From: Gracilaria gracilis
Taxonomy: Eukaryota; Rhodophyta; Florideophyceae; Gracilariales; Gracilariaceae
DNA: 64,000 nt
Direction of reading: 5' to 3'
Assembly: GCA_030374805.1 (NCBI GenBank)
Contig: JARGSG010000122.1
Location: 1 to 64,000, forward strand
Part shown: piece by piece, positions 52,801 through 63,557 of the stretch
How the letters are laid out: the number at the start of each line of letters is the position of its first letter
Position numbering within the stretch: position 1 is the first letter of the stretch
Notes under the pieces: model-generated
What the model was told of the DNA's origin: nothing
Database searches by the model: none
What the model saw: the letters and a program-made list of their open reading frames with translations, nothing else
Made by a program: the position numbers and the translations under genes

Positions 52801-53936
52801 TTGTTTATCATGTAAGCCAACACGGAGAACGTATTTGCGTCGAATCCGTTAGTCATCCAAACATCATCAACAAGAAATAGGCATGTGTGGCGCTCGAACC
52901 ATTTTTTGGCCTTATCCACAGCTTTCTGTAGTAGTTTCACACTGCGTATGTTGCTTGCAAGCCGTTCGATCCCTGTTGCTTCAACAACGCGGGCTATCTC
53001 CTGAATCAGCACACCAATTCCAGCATCCTTGCCAAGACGCATGAACTGCACACCATCCCGGAACCTTGATTGGACACCCCCAACATCGTTTAAGCCCCGG
53101 AGCGCACACGTCTTCCCTACTCCACCTCGACCAGCCGCCACAACTGCCAGCACTTTATGTGCCGAACGTTCGAGTACAGCTGCCTTTAGCTTTCCCTCAA
53201 ACGAATCTAAGGAATCGTAGTCCAGAGTGAGTCTACGGGGATTGGGCGAAACAGTGCCACCCTTTTCGAACATTGGTGCACTTTGAGACGACGATCCCCC
53301 ATCGAGTAGACTGCGTTTATCCACCAATCCAGGTCTCTCATTTTCAAGGCGTTTTAAGACTCTGGTCTGTATCATGTGAATGAAGGCTTCCCTGGTAGCG
53401 GCCATGTTCGGACGGTCGCGGTTAGATGCCCCCATGTCGTTTTCTATGCTCCACACTGTAGCGGCTATGTCCAATGCATCCCAAACATCTTTGAGAGAAA
53501 CTCTGCCATCCATAGCGCGCTTGAAGAGCCCGTGCTGACGAAAAAGGCTGCTGTAGGTATAGACTATATCTGGGTCACGGCAGTCGCGCGTTTCAAGGCG
53601 ATAGAACACAGGAATAAGCAACGGAGGCATGTTTTCGGCGGTTGCAGGGCGGTTGTAACGTTTGACGAAGCAAATAAGCTCACGCATGGGCCATTCCTTG
53701 GCAATAAACTCGGGACTCATGATGAAGATGCCCACAGGAGCGGTTTGCATGGCGTGGTCCATAACTTGTGGGCAATGGTCGCCGAGGCGGAAGGACTCGA
53801 CGTCGAAAAAAACGGAGATACCACGTCTGCAAAGTAGTTCATACAATGGACGGGCGATGGTTTCCTTGTCTTCCCCGGCATGGCTCAGGAAGATGTCGAA
53901 CGATGGCGTCTGCGAGGAAGATGCGTTTGAGGACAT
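49845..53936 (-). CDS. TIR-NB-ARC-WD40 immune-type receptor (1363 residues)
   Basis: The uninterrupted frame starts at ATG 53936. A TIR domain (about 12-150) opens D-I-F-L-S-H-A-G-E-D. Glu86 in W-P-M-R-E-L aligns with the catalytic Glu of NAD-cleaving TIRs (S-W-C-L-x-E-L in plants). The NB-ARC switch spans about 230-600: P-loop GRGGVGKT 269-276, kinase-2 LFLVDDVW 353-360, Y-T-T-R-E, A-G-I-P-L-L-L and R-V-H-D-D (MHD). A helical linker leads to about ten or eleven WD40 repeats (from about 870; for example G-T-I-W-V-W-N, G-T-L-R-L-W-D, R-T-V-R-V-W, G-T-L-R-V-W-D), where plant proteins would have LRRs. The likely action is ligand sensing by the WD propeller, ATP-driven assembly and TIR signalling. 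The last few WD repeats (49950-50640) are far more GC-rich than the rest. It is the intact paralog of 8738-11644. There is no intron. Confidence 0.93.
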   Translation of the reverse strand: MSSNASSSQTPSFDIFLSHAGEDKETIARPLYELLCRRGISVFFDVESFRLGDHCPQVMDHAMQTAPVGIFIMSPEFIAKEWPMRELICFVKRYNRPATAENMPPLLIPVFYRLETRDCRDPDIVYTYSSLFRQHGLFKRAMDGRVSLKDVWDALDIAATVWSIENDMGASNRDRPNMAATREAFIHMIQTRVLKRLENERPGLVDKRSLLDGGSSSQSAPMFEKGGTVSPNPRRLTLDYDSLDSFEGKLKAAVLERSAHKVLAVVAAGRGGVGKTCALRGLNDVGGVQSRFRDGVQFMRLGKDAGIGVLIQEIARVVEATGIERLASNIRSVKLLQKAVDKAKKWFERHTCLFLVDDVWMTNGFDANTFSVLAYMINKDSRLVYTTREEDLAKEADKCIHFGPREAEASRVMFLEHSEMQHCAIEKKVNKEALGRILKACAGIPLLLAVTGSGVREYFSLLKGPKEDALHLYDEKLQREPSTVVESEVTGYGPVRNVTEASIAVLELRWRKGVKQENFSLSIREMHRSLCVLQKQQEVPVSMLRRLWGLREEKSALEVMKALYSVAVVDLSIPENKGELSSVLRVHDDILDALLFDTKNEKQGHFKRLLDNYCSCSGAAVESEATSSVKEEEIADKPAVVDCTTEQKRREWWNLIDDDEYLERNVCRLLHEAGEYKELIWLLLKPQWVVKRMQSGGVFGIEGDISTGKQAVDCSDMEQKNEKKRALEVIAHAVRLSYHAVLENAREAHFQLYGRLVGYSEKCETTRAFVKEIEEIAERPWLKAKKDFLTAAGGAVLESISVEGYVRGVVKQGNDLKVLCHCSDEIMRIVKYNVKYGSRSTAEMVGSIRWAAMSNDGQTVVCVDRGGDVKKWDTKLRVETVIGQSTALTWCISVSEDSRWVACGLRGSGKVLVWDMQGGNVSREMVTGREKHVDCVAVSGSERKVVCGLRDGTIWVWNVENGEVVCEALSGHEGEVRCVAFSENGKMIASGSKDRSIRVCDAETGRCSAIADVGDGVTDIAFAAEDTMILWGSRNGAFGFWEHENRGTVTTILSEGKEISYVGVSQGGSEGLCADEDGIVRVWDLRGGQAEIESGGENGHDEAILCVAVSADGKRIASGSLDGTLRLWDGESGTLLPKALRGHNDGVRDVSFSADGRRLVSGGRDRTVRVWRVRSARAVGEPLRCYVSCVALNADGARAAAGTFDGEVRVWDTQSGAAVGERLRSHIWGVLCVGMCADGTRVASASEDGTLRVWDVAAHVATHYFSLPASSLPRVVSLRVASAFVWLRDGSAHVCSLERSTCVPHLPPPPCPPWGSSKLLLEPSDSQHHRLWLGTADVTSCRSSKLGYFYESGRGLRFCQLQQ

Positions 53937-55180
53937 GGAAGGAGAATGAGGGTCTACAAATGGCTATGGGCTCAAGATGAAAGTGTGGGCAGGGTTGCGC
54001 TGGAGATGAGCGCTAACGAAGGATGAAGTGGGATCAAATACCAACGAGGAAAACGCTGTGCCGCCGGAGCTGACGAGGAGACTCGAGAAGAAAACGAGCG
54101 TATGAAGCCCACAGTGAGCCAACTGTGATCTGTGCGATCTCGAATACCCGCAACGCACCACATCGGGCCGCCGCCAATGAAATGGCTTGTTCGCCCACCA
54201 GACCCAGTGCTTGAGAATCTCGTTTTGGAAGTGGCTCAACCTGAACACGAATGTATGCACATGCACGTGATGTGCCTCGCAACTGAACCTGACGCGATAC
54301 TCTGTCAGCTGTTGAGAGTTGAAGCTCAACTCACGCGTGTGTGCTGTCATATCTTAGTGGGAGTAAAACTACTGAGCTAAACCAGAACTCAGGACGTGGA
54401 CTTGAATCCACATGTATCTAGCCATTTTTACCACATTTGCACCCAACAACTGTCGCTCTCTGCCCGTCGTATTATTCGTAAGAAATCTATTTCCGAAAAG
54501 TTCCCAGAAACCGAAGGGAACCAAAGATGTGCAACAGTCCCTAATAGATATCATACTCTAATTAAGATTCTCCTTTCCGAATTTTGATTTTTTTAAAAAC
54601 ATGTCCTAAAACCTATAAAAACTATTTTGCAAGTAAGATTGCAAATGTAACCCTCTTCCAAAGCGTTAAAAAAACAGCCTTCCAACTCTTAAAGACTTTA
54701 TTAGCACAAACCGGACAAAAAAAATTTTACATTCACTTTGTCGCATTTCCCATGAAAACTTTAAAACTTCTAATAATGACCCAATTTAAAAAATCTCATT
54801 TACCATAAAAAGCCAACATGTTTGGTTTTTGGTTCAAAACCAAAAAGTTTGTTGCTTCCATAAAAATATTTATAAAATAAATTTTAGCTTTCCTCTAAAG
54901 ATTGAGTTTCGAAGCACCGTACCACTTAACAAAATTAAACTATATTCAATACAGTTATATCTTCTAAGAACTTTTTTTGATTTATAGTTTATCCGGTTCA
55001 GTTTATAATCCCCATTCTCAGTTCAAAAATTTTAAAAATATTGGAAAACAACAGAAATATATTTAATACTTGAAGGACAACACTTTTTGGAGGCGATTTG
55101 AGGTACTTAACTAATTTCCATATCACGTGTTAGTGGATATATATGAGCTACACCGCTATTAGCATTCTATTAGCATGCCC
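53937..55180. other. Intergenic upstream of the TIR receptor, with an AT-rich block
   Basis: No gene can be supported. The promoter of the receptor should lie in 53937-54400. From about 54560 to 55130 the DNA is strikingly AT-rich, with long A and T runs and a Lys/Phe/Leu-rich frame that is probably a by-product of composition. An organelle-derived insertion is conceivable, but I recognise no organelle gene. Confidence 0.5.
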
Positions 55181-55184
55181 CTCG

Positions 55185-55930
55185 CTGAGGTAATTTCCAC
55201 ACATGTACACGTAGATTGAAAGGCTCGAGGCGCCGCTTAGCGGGTGTGAATAGAACACGTGTAGCAAGAACATGCCAGAAACAGTTCACCTCGCATTTTC
55301 GTATTTGCTTTGATATTTTATAGATTATTTTGCCCAGCGCACCGACTGTCGGTGGTGCGCTGAGCTCAGTACTTAGAGGGTTGAGCATCGCTCGACCAAG
55401 TAAACTGCCCCTTGCTGGGCAAGGGCTTCTGGCTCTAACTATCACGCTTTTGCGGATTGTTCGCCTCCAAGTGAAGTGACGACTGCATTGTTCACGTATA
55501 ATTACCCACTTTTGTGGCGCTCAGAGTATAACCACTATTTTTTTGTCTCGTTCCGACCTATTGTCGTATACGCGACCCTGTATTGGGTTTGCTTTATTCT
55601 CTCTTTTTTCTGCACTTTGGTGGTTTGCTTTCTCCCCTTTTTGGGTTTGCCTTTTTGCCTTGTTCTCAGTAGTTCGTTTTCGACACCTTCTCGTTGCCGT
55701 GCTACACATTTTCGAGGACTCATCTCGTAATCGTGTGAACACGTGGATTTCTACCGACTAGTAATCAGCCTAACGCTTCGACGCTTGTCGTGACGGTTTG
55801 ACCTCGAATTTACACCCGGCTTAGCTGTAACATTCTCACAGTGCTCCGTTCGCTGTGCTGCCCTATCGAGGGGAAGATTTCAAACGTCTTCGTGAGCCTG
55901 CGCTTTTCCCGCCAAAGACGTTGCTTCACA
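55185..55930 (+). repeat. LTR family B, copy (fossil)
   Basis: This copy shares ordered blocks with the LTRs at 58.0, 59.0 and 63.0 kb, including GAGCTCA-TACTTAG, TTACACCCGGCT, AGTGCTCCGTTCGCTG and AACGTCTTCGTG, ending ...GTTGCTTCACA. No primer-binding site follows, so it is a solo LTR or a 3' LTR. The ends are approximate and it is diverged. Confidence 0.55.
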
Positions 55931-56202
55931 ATACTTACATGTTTATTACAACTATAATTGTATAAAACTTGAACTTAAATCTAATTTTTGTATTCAGAAA
56001 GTTGGGAAATTGTTGTTTCACTTTTTTCATTTTAAAAAGTTATAAAAGGTATTATGAGTTATTACGAATAATTCGAACTTCTTCCATATAGCCAGTACAC
56101 AAATTTAAAAAAGGATGCATTATCTATTTAAGATTAAAGTTTTTCAATTTTAATCAAAATCGGCCACTATACTGCTTCAAAATCCTAATCTATATCAATC
56201 TC
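55931..56202. other. AT-rich spacer between LTRs
   Basis: About 270 bp of AT-rich sequence with no feature that I can support. Confidence 0.5.
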
Positions 56203-57704
56203 TGTCATACAAATACCGATAAAGTGTGGGGTCTGCCTGGTACAGGGAGCGCTGGAGGGCTCAACCTAATAGGGAAAGTGTAAAACCAATATGGTAGTAG
56301 GGCACCTGAAAACCACAAAAGCCAACGGCTATGCAACTAGTCTAGACCGTGTAGGTGCAAGCTACTAGACTTCTGCGCGCGGAAACCCCTGAATAGTAGT
56401 AGAGTGGCAAATGACCCAGATGGTATAGTTACTGCACTAGTAATCTTTGATTTTACATACCCGAAGAAGAAGGCGAGGTGCACTAAAATATATATAAAAT
56501 GCGCCGACGCGATCTTCCATGCGGGCATGACTTTGTGGAGCAATGGCAATTCGATGTCGGCATAATGAAGTTTCTCATAGTGCAGCTCTATCCATTGAGC
56601 CCTGACGTGTCAGACTATGAATATGGACCCCGTTTCGGGTGAAATTGGAAATATTGTTGAGACGTACCTTGTTAGGTGAATCGGGGACAGAACTTATGAA
56701 ATAGGTGTACAGTAGGGCCTTGTGGCATATTTGTCCAAATATTTGGCGTCACACCCGCTGGGCGGATACTTTGGCACCCTGACACTGGGTTGTCCACGTG
56801 TAGAGCCCTCGTGGGAGTGCGCAGCCCTAGATACAGTAGATAGTATATATGCTCGGGCGATCTCGCCCTGGAGCCATTAAGTAAAACTCACCTGAGTCGT
56901 ATCTTCTTCTTGAAGTACGTGGTCTTCATCCCGAAGGCTGGGCCATGGTTGCTACTGCCTACGTAGGTTCACGACTCCTCTAAGGAGAGTAACCACGACT
57001 GGTCTCGGTACAATCACCCCTCAGGGTCCCTAAGGAACTTCTTTACTACCAGTTTCTGGCTTGTTTCACTGATTACCCCAGTATCAGGTTGTATTTGTTG
57101 TCGTTCACGGAGGTACCGGATCTTTGTTTAGTTCATCGTTTTCCTGGTGCAGGTCTCGCTTCCGCCTCTGTATAAAGTTATATTTGGACACTCGTGTGTG
57201 TGTGTCTCGTTCCGCTATCGGCCCTGTTCCCGCCATTGGCACGGGCCGTAGCTTCGCTCGTGTGGTTCTCCGTAGGAGCATTACACCGTCTTACGGCACC
57301 GTTCGCTCCACTTCTGGACTCGTTCTCTTTTGATCCGTTGTCGGTTATTCCTCTCTAGGCCCACGCTCTTCTTTACGTCTGCAGGTTACTCCAGTACCGT
57401 CTCCGGTTTACACCCGGCTGCCACGCGGCACGCGCACGGGCAGGGGGCTCTACTTCTGAGTTCGCCCTTTTGTGGGAGCAGGACTCGGACACCCTGGTGG
57501 ACACGTACCCTCTTTGGGGTTTGCTCTACAGACTTCATCAGCTGCGCCCATGACTAACTTTCATGTGCCAGCAAGGTTAAGATAAAACTGAATTAGAAAT
57601 TAGAAATTATAAAATAGAGAATAAAAATTGCGATGAAGTGCAGCCAGCAAGGCGCACAAATAGGCACACGTGGCACCAATCTAAAGAGGTCTCGTTATAC
57701 TACA
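56203..57704 (-). repeat. LTR family A solo LTR, split by a nested insertion
   Basis: Read on the minus strand this is a second copy of the LTR at 6271-6778, with the same termini (TGTAGTATAA...TTGTATGACA). ATCTC and ATCTT flank it, a 4-of-5 match to a target duplication. No internal sequence lies on either side, so it looks like a solo LTR. It is interrupted by the 997-bp insertion at 56534-57530. Confidence 0.75.
56534..57530 (+). repeat. Solo LTR nested in the family A LTR (997 bp)
   Basis: The unit begins TGTGGAGCAA and ends TTTGCTCTACA, near-perfect inverted termini. It is bracketed by the 5-bp duplication GACTT (56529-56533 and 57531-57535). The host LTR continues in register on both sides. 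Internally it shares TTTACACCCGGCT and a similar 3' end with family B, so it is probably a relative. It is younger than the family A copy that it entered. The orientation is tentative. Confidence 0.8.
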
Positions 57705-58042
57705 ATCTTAATGACATTCTTTATTTTAAGGTATTGCATTTGTAACATATCCTAATCACTGTGTTTTATTCCTTTTTCTAAACTTTTTTATACTTGAAGG
57801 CAGTGGATAACCAAGATATTGAAAAAAAGAACCCTGTCAATGTATTGCAATATCCTTCGGATCATGTATCATATCATAATTGATAATATTCATGCGACAG
57901 AACGCGATTTCTTCGCAGCGTGACACATAATATGAAGATAGTGCAGTGCAACGCCCTCAGGATGAGGTTGTCAATGACTTAGTCATATTCCGACGAGTCG
58001 GTTGATCGCTCTTAATAGAAGAATATGAATAGTAACAACCAC
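57705..58042. other. AT-rich spacer
   Basis: No gene or repeat that I can support. Confidence 0.5.
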
Positions 58043-58709
58043 TGTGGTGGGAAGGACACGTGGATGACGGGTGAGTCAAGAGTTAACCACATACACGTGG
58101 AGCAGGCGCCACGGCGCGTGGGCAATTACCACTGGACGTGGGCCTAATTTAGTTAGTTTATTTAATTGTGGTTGGCCCGAGCTCACTACTTAGCTCGGTG
58201 GCGACCCCCCCGGCCGTGGACAGTAAAGTTCCCCAACCAGGATCGGCTCTAGACTTCTTCGACTTCGGCGGTCTTCGGCTCCGTCAAGGAGAGAGGCTCC
58301 GTAGCGTACGGGTTGTCTATCCCCCTGCGTCCTCTGAAGAACCCAACGGTGGGAATGGTTTACCGTTGTTTGTCGCGTTCGACCCGTAGAGGGATAACCC
58401 CGGTGTATACCGTTGCATTTACTCCTTTTCCCCTCTTTCCTCTCTCCATTCCCCGCTCTCGCGGATCCCCTTTTCCCTTTTCCCACTTTTATGGACTCGT
58501 GCCTCTTGCGAGGATACAGTTACCCACACACGTGGTTGTCTACCGATTCTTTGCTGCGCTCTCTACGCTCCGTCGTGACGGTCTGGCCTCGGTCTTACAC
58601 CCGACTTCGTCGTGCCTTTCCTGAGAGTGCTCTGTTCGCTGGCTACCCTCCAAGGAGGAAGACCCCGAACGTCTTCGTGGCTGCTTTTCCCTCACGGGAT
58701 TGCACTACA
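58043..58709 (+). repeat. LTR family B, copy (fossil)
   Basis: The copy begins near TGTGGTGGGAAG and ends GGGATTGCACTACA. It carries the family blocks GGTCTTACACCCGACTTC, CTGTTCGCTGGCTACC and CCGAACGTCTTCGTGGC. No primer-binding site follows and the flanks show no duplication. It is a solo LTR or a 3' LTR. Confidence 0.55.
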
Positions 58710-58999
58710 GATAGTGAATAGCGACGCTATTGAGGTACTTTCCGAATGGCTCGGCTCGGCTCAAATGACGCATCCCCCACTCGGGAGAGGTTGCATCTCA
58801 TTATGAGTAGCAGAAGGTGTAGGGCAACGCTATTTGCGGTACTTTTCCGTTTGGCTCGGCTCATATGAAGCATTTCTCAACAGGGGGAGGTTGTACCTTA
58901 GTATTAGTAGCATGAGACCCCTTTAGAGAGGGAACGACCAATAGCTTGGTGGAAGTCTTGGCCTAGCAAGGCTGGCACAATTGCCCACTTGTGTGGCCC

Positions 59000-61900
59000 A
59001 GCCACACTCGATTACGGGAATAGGTTGGTCAATTTTAGCCTTTGTTTTAGTTGTTTTTAGCTAATTCAATACTGACCCCTTTACAGTGGGCCGGTGCATC
59101 CTCTACTTCAGAGAGGGAGCTCCGACCCACTCCAGGAAGCAAATCTGGCATAAGCGAGTGCCTGGCTCGGAACCTTGACTCCCTTCGAGGTTGGTACACT
59201 CCTGCTGGATAGCTGTTCCCTTGTGAAAGTCGGTTCATCCGCCCGTAGAGTTATCAACACTACTGGTTGACCTCATGTGCGTATTTGTTGTGTTTTTGTT
59301 TCTTTTCGTTCTTACAGTACAGGTGGGGTCTATACGCTTACCGGTGATACTGTATTGCTCATTGCGTGGTCTTGGCCGATCGTGGGTCACTGCATCTCAC
59401 TCGTGAGACTCACCTACCACCGTGGTTCCCTATCCGACCCCCAGTCGCCCCCGCCTTCGGCAGCTGTCTGACTTTCCGGTTCTTAGACCTGTTCGCCTGT
59501 GGAGAGGATGGGCCCCGTTGTCTGACTTCTCGGGTTTTACACCTGGTCGCCTGTCGAGGCGGTGAGCCTCGGTCTTACACCCGGCTCGTGTGCCCCCACA
59601 CGTGTTCCTGCTCGTTGCGCTACCTTCTGTAGAGGAAGGCCCCGAACACCTTTCGGTTGACATTTCCCCTCGCAGGGTCTTGCACCAAATCTGGTCTCCC
59701 AACTTAGAGGTCGTTTTCGCCATTTCTCCGCTCTTTTTCGATCTGAGAAGACCGGATTGCCGGATTAGCTACCTGGCTCTTCGAATGGCTCGGTTGGAAG
59801 ACTGAAAGGTGTGGAGAAGTGTTTGATCTATGGTTGGATACGTTCAGTCTCGATTGAGAGTTAGGTTGTCAGTCGAGCCTACTTTTGCTCATTTTTTACT
59901 AGATTGCCCCTGGCATCAATTCATTTTATCGCTTTGAAGGTTAAATTCCGGCAAGAAGTCGGGCCTAAAAGGAAGGAGTCCCCCTCATTCGAGGTCGGTC
60001 GGAGGAGATTCATTTCCACCTCCTATCGCAGTACCCATTGTTGGGGAACCTACAGGTGCGAAGACCAAAAGCCGAAAGCAGTCCGACGAGTCCCCGTTAC
60101 TCTCGGTGGCGAGTCCCTCAAAAGATTTTTCCAATGATTTAGGGACCGCTGTTGCAGTTAATGGTGCGCTCATTTCCGCGTTAGAGGCACAGATACGAAA
60201 TCTGAAGGCTAAGACCTCTTTGATGCAAAGCGCTCATGCCGCACTCGCCAACGAGGTCGATACGCTCCATATGAGGGTTGACGCAGACCTCATAGGAGGT
60301 CTCACAGAATATCTACGTACCTTAAGGGAAGGATGTCAACTGTCTTTTAGAAGTTCTGCAGCGATACCCAAAAATGGTGAAATATGTGAACTCGAAACTC
60401 GATCGCGTCTTGGCCCTTATCAGGACGTTGGAAGCTACCAACTTGGATGGAGAGGACGTTCTGAACAAACCGGTAGCGGTCTTCAATCGTGCTGGTCGCA
60501 TATACCACACAAAGAAGCACTCCCGAAAGAAGAAAGCAATAATTTCCAACGCCTCGAATACTACCCGATCACAGGGTCATTTAGATGGCTCGTAGAGCTC
60601 ATCCTCATTGGACTCATCTGCTGAGGATCGTCACCAGGCGCGTTCATTGCATTCGCAAAAGACGTCAGCCTCCTACGGTGAGGTTCGAGCCCTTACATAA
60701 TGAAGGAAGCATCCTGGATTTAAGTAACTAAAGCCCAATAACCTGTTATACAGGAAACTGTTATCGCACCGATGCTATCGGCTAGAAACGTTTTAATTGG
60801 ATAGGATACCCTGTAGAACCAGGCAAGTGAAGGACTGCATCAAGCGAATAGCCTTACCATTTCGGAACAAGTTCTTCACTGGAGACGATCCTATCCTGGT
60901 CCTGGACTTCTCCATGCGCTTTGTCGCAGATTCGGATATTCTCTGTATAAGTGAAGGGCAGGCTTACATCGCCCTACCCTGCTTCCTCCGAGGACTGGCT
61001 GAAGATCAATTTACCTCTTTCAGAGGCTCATCTCGCGTTTCTGGAGGAAATTTCAAGTGCCCACCAAAAGGCGTTCAGTATCTATTACGCTCATATGCGA
61101 CGGGGCAAGCTGTTTAAGAAGCCATTCTGGCGCTAGGCGGTACAAAACAACGCCCAAAGAAATCAAAAACTGCATAGTTAGTAAGACTGAACAAGGCTTT
61201 CCACCGATGTAGTAATGTTTTCCCCGCTAGCGTTTTACTCTGTTTTTGACGAATTAGGTCCGGCTATACGCCCTCTGGTTGCCCAAAGTCGTGACGATTG
61301 AAGAGGGACTATCTACTTCGAGTTGGTCCAATACGCGAAAGCGGAAGATGAAGCCACCAGAGCTCGCCCCGGATCATGGATCAAATCTAAAGCATTACAT
61401 TTAGAAGCGGATCCATCATCTGTTTCGATGTTACCTCAAAAATACACTCGAAACGAGGTTGATAAACTACATCTTGCGCAGGGTGAAGTGCTGTCAATCC
61501 CGACACCCGAGCTCCTGTCGCATACTACAGACTCCGTGGAGACAGATGATCAGTTACTATATGTTGAAGGCTCCCTCGTTCGCGGTCCCCAAGTCCCGTA
61601 TGCTAACATTAACCACTACCGGAGTCCTGTGTGAATAGATTCGCGTGCGGTGAAGTTTCAGCCGAGTCAACTCCTCGAGAGGGTTCAAGAGTTGATCTGC
61701 TACATATACAGTGGCTCCCAAATGTAACCTCACGGTGATGGAAATAGCTAAAATCGTGGCCAACTACGAAGCTCTGACGCCAGAAGAACAAAATTCGTGC
61801 CCGCGTCGTCTTACCTTCGCGCGAAGTCAGGTTATCTTGCAAGAATCCCCGTCCCACAAGCGTCGTTGCCAGCTAGTCGGTTTTCCAACGTCTTGGCTTC

Positions 61901-63557
61901 GAAGACCGCAGTTGCGAATATTTCCGTACCTCTTCCACAGGATGCCCAAACGGCCCCTGTTGTGCAGAAAACCGTTCCCGTCAGGATGGATACCGCTCTG
62001 GGAATCTGAGTGGGGGCGACTCAGTGAAGGGGCACCAGAGTTGAGCCCCAGGGCGCCCGCGGCGTAAACGCTTCGCTTCCCGGTCAAGATCCTGTCAAGA
62101 AGAGAGAACAACACAGACGTGGACTCAGTCACCATTGGTGTGCTCCGTCGCCCGTGGATACGGTTCAGGAACAACTTGGTTGAACCTCGATCACGGATAG
62201 AATTTGGGTAATGACCAAAACGAACTATAAAGTATTTTCAGACTTTGGCCTATCCACCCAGTACATGGTGCGTCATCTGTTAACCTTGATACTGGAGCCG
62301 GTCCAAACTTTAATATTGAATAAGTATTGCTGCCACAAATCCGTTCAAATGTCCGCCAGAGACCCGCAATCGACGTGACCGACGCCAATAATAACCCCTC
62401 TAAGTAATGCTTGGACAATATCCCTCGTGGTGCGAGTCAGAAACTGTGTAACACAGTTGGAATTTAACGTCTGAAACACCTTAGCTGCACCAGTAATCCT
62501 AAGATGTGACTTCTGTGACCGAGTCGTCAACGCAATTGGCCCCCAATCCCGGGAAGTAGAGATGGAAGACGGATCGGCCTTACCGATTATTCGCCGTTCT
62601 CTGCAAAGTGCTTCGTCCAAATTGGTGCCACTGTCCGCTCTGTTACAAAATTCACCACCATCGAAGGAGTCTCCGAAGCTGCGCGTCTCACGACCTGTGC
62701 TCCTCCCGCTGGCATCCCAATTTCTGGCTGACGTCACCGCCGCCCCGAGTGGATTACGGTAATACAGCCGATGAACTCGTTATACGAGAAGAATCGACTC
62801 TCAGTAGCGAAGGGTGTGGTTCAAATATCAAACAACACCCATTCAGGGTATGATCGCCAATATCGGCTCAAGGTTCCAGTATCTGGTCAAGAACAAAATT
62901 TCTGGTAGGGTCCTAAAACATCCAACAGCTATGGTCCTTACCGCAGTATCTGCGGCGGAGGTACTCAGACAAATGCTCTCTGAAGATGAACTCCACCCTA
63001 AGGAGGGGGAGGAAATTGTACTATAGTGGGCCTGAATTGGTGCGTTGGGTATACGATTGGCCGTTCACGTACAAAGAGGTAGTGCACGGTGGGCTGGTGC
63101 AGTGGCACTGCCACGTGTACGATTTGGTGACCAAGTGCCGGACGGGTTGGCACAGCGCACAAGTTGGACACGTGGGCAGTCTGGATAGTGAAAATGCAAA
63201 TTAGACCGATCGTACAGTAGTCATTACGGGGCCTAGACCCGATATTTAGTTGTAACTCGGATCTCCCGAGGCCCCCATCGTAAACGACAAGCATCTTCTG
63301 CCGAACGTCTTCTTCGTTAGTTTGCACTTACGATAGACCGCACGGTATATTTTACTAAGGTTTCTCAGACCATTGGTACCTTTCTGCGCGCACCTGTACG
63401 CGCTTGGTGATACCGACCGTCCACTCTCCTTTCGACCGCCCCGGGCTTCCGCCCTCTTTCACGTTTCGGACTCATAACAGTCACACGACTGTACGCTGCC
63501 GCCGCTCCCGTCTCAAGACCGCTTCGGACTGTCTCCCTTTTTGTGCATTATACCACA
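59000..63557 (+). mobile_element. Gag-only LTR element, family B (fossil, non-autonomous)
   Basis: A 5' LTR (about 59000-59686) is followed by the primer-binding site TGGTCTCCCAACTTAGA (59692-59708). The internal region is about 3.3 kb, and a purine tract (AAGGAGGGGGAGG, about 63000-63012) leads into a 3' LTR at 63017-63557 (TGTACTATAG...TATACCACA). The internal region contains gag-like sequence: a coiled-coil start near 60110-60280 and a capsid-like block near 60850-61020. I see no protease, reverse transcriptase or integrase. It is broken in several places and looks old. Elements with gag but no pol are known in plants (TR-GAG type) and are moved by related complete elements. Confidence 0.65.
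63017..63557 (+). repeat. LTR family B shared by two tandem elements
   Basis: This LTR is preceded by a polypurine tract, as a 3' LTR should be. It is also followed directly by TGGGTCTCCCGACTTAGA (63558-63575), as a 5' LTR should be. It therefore appears to serve two head-to-tail elements. Confidence 0.65.

Noticed and set aside
54584-54808. A Lys/Phe/Leu-rich 74-codon frame that looked organelle-like
   Set aside because: The composition follows from the AT-rich DNA, and no plastid or mitochondrial protein was recognised.
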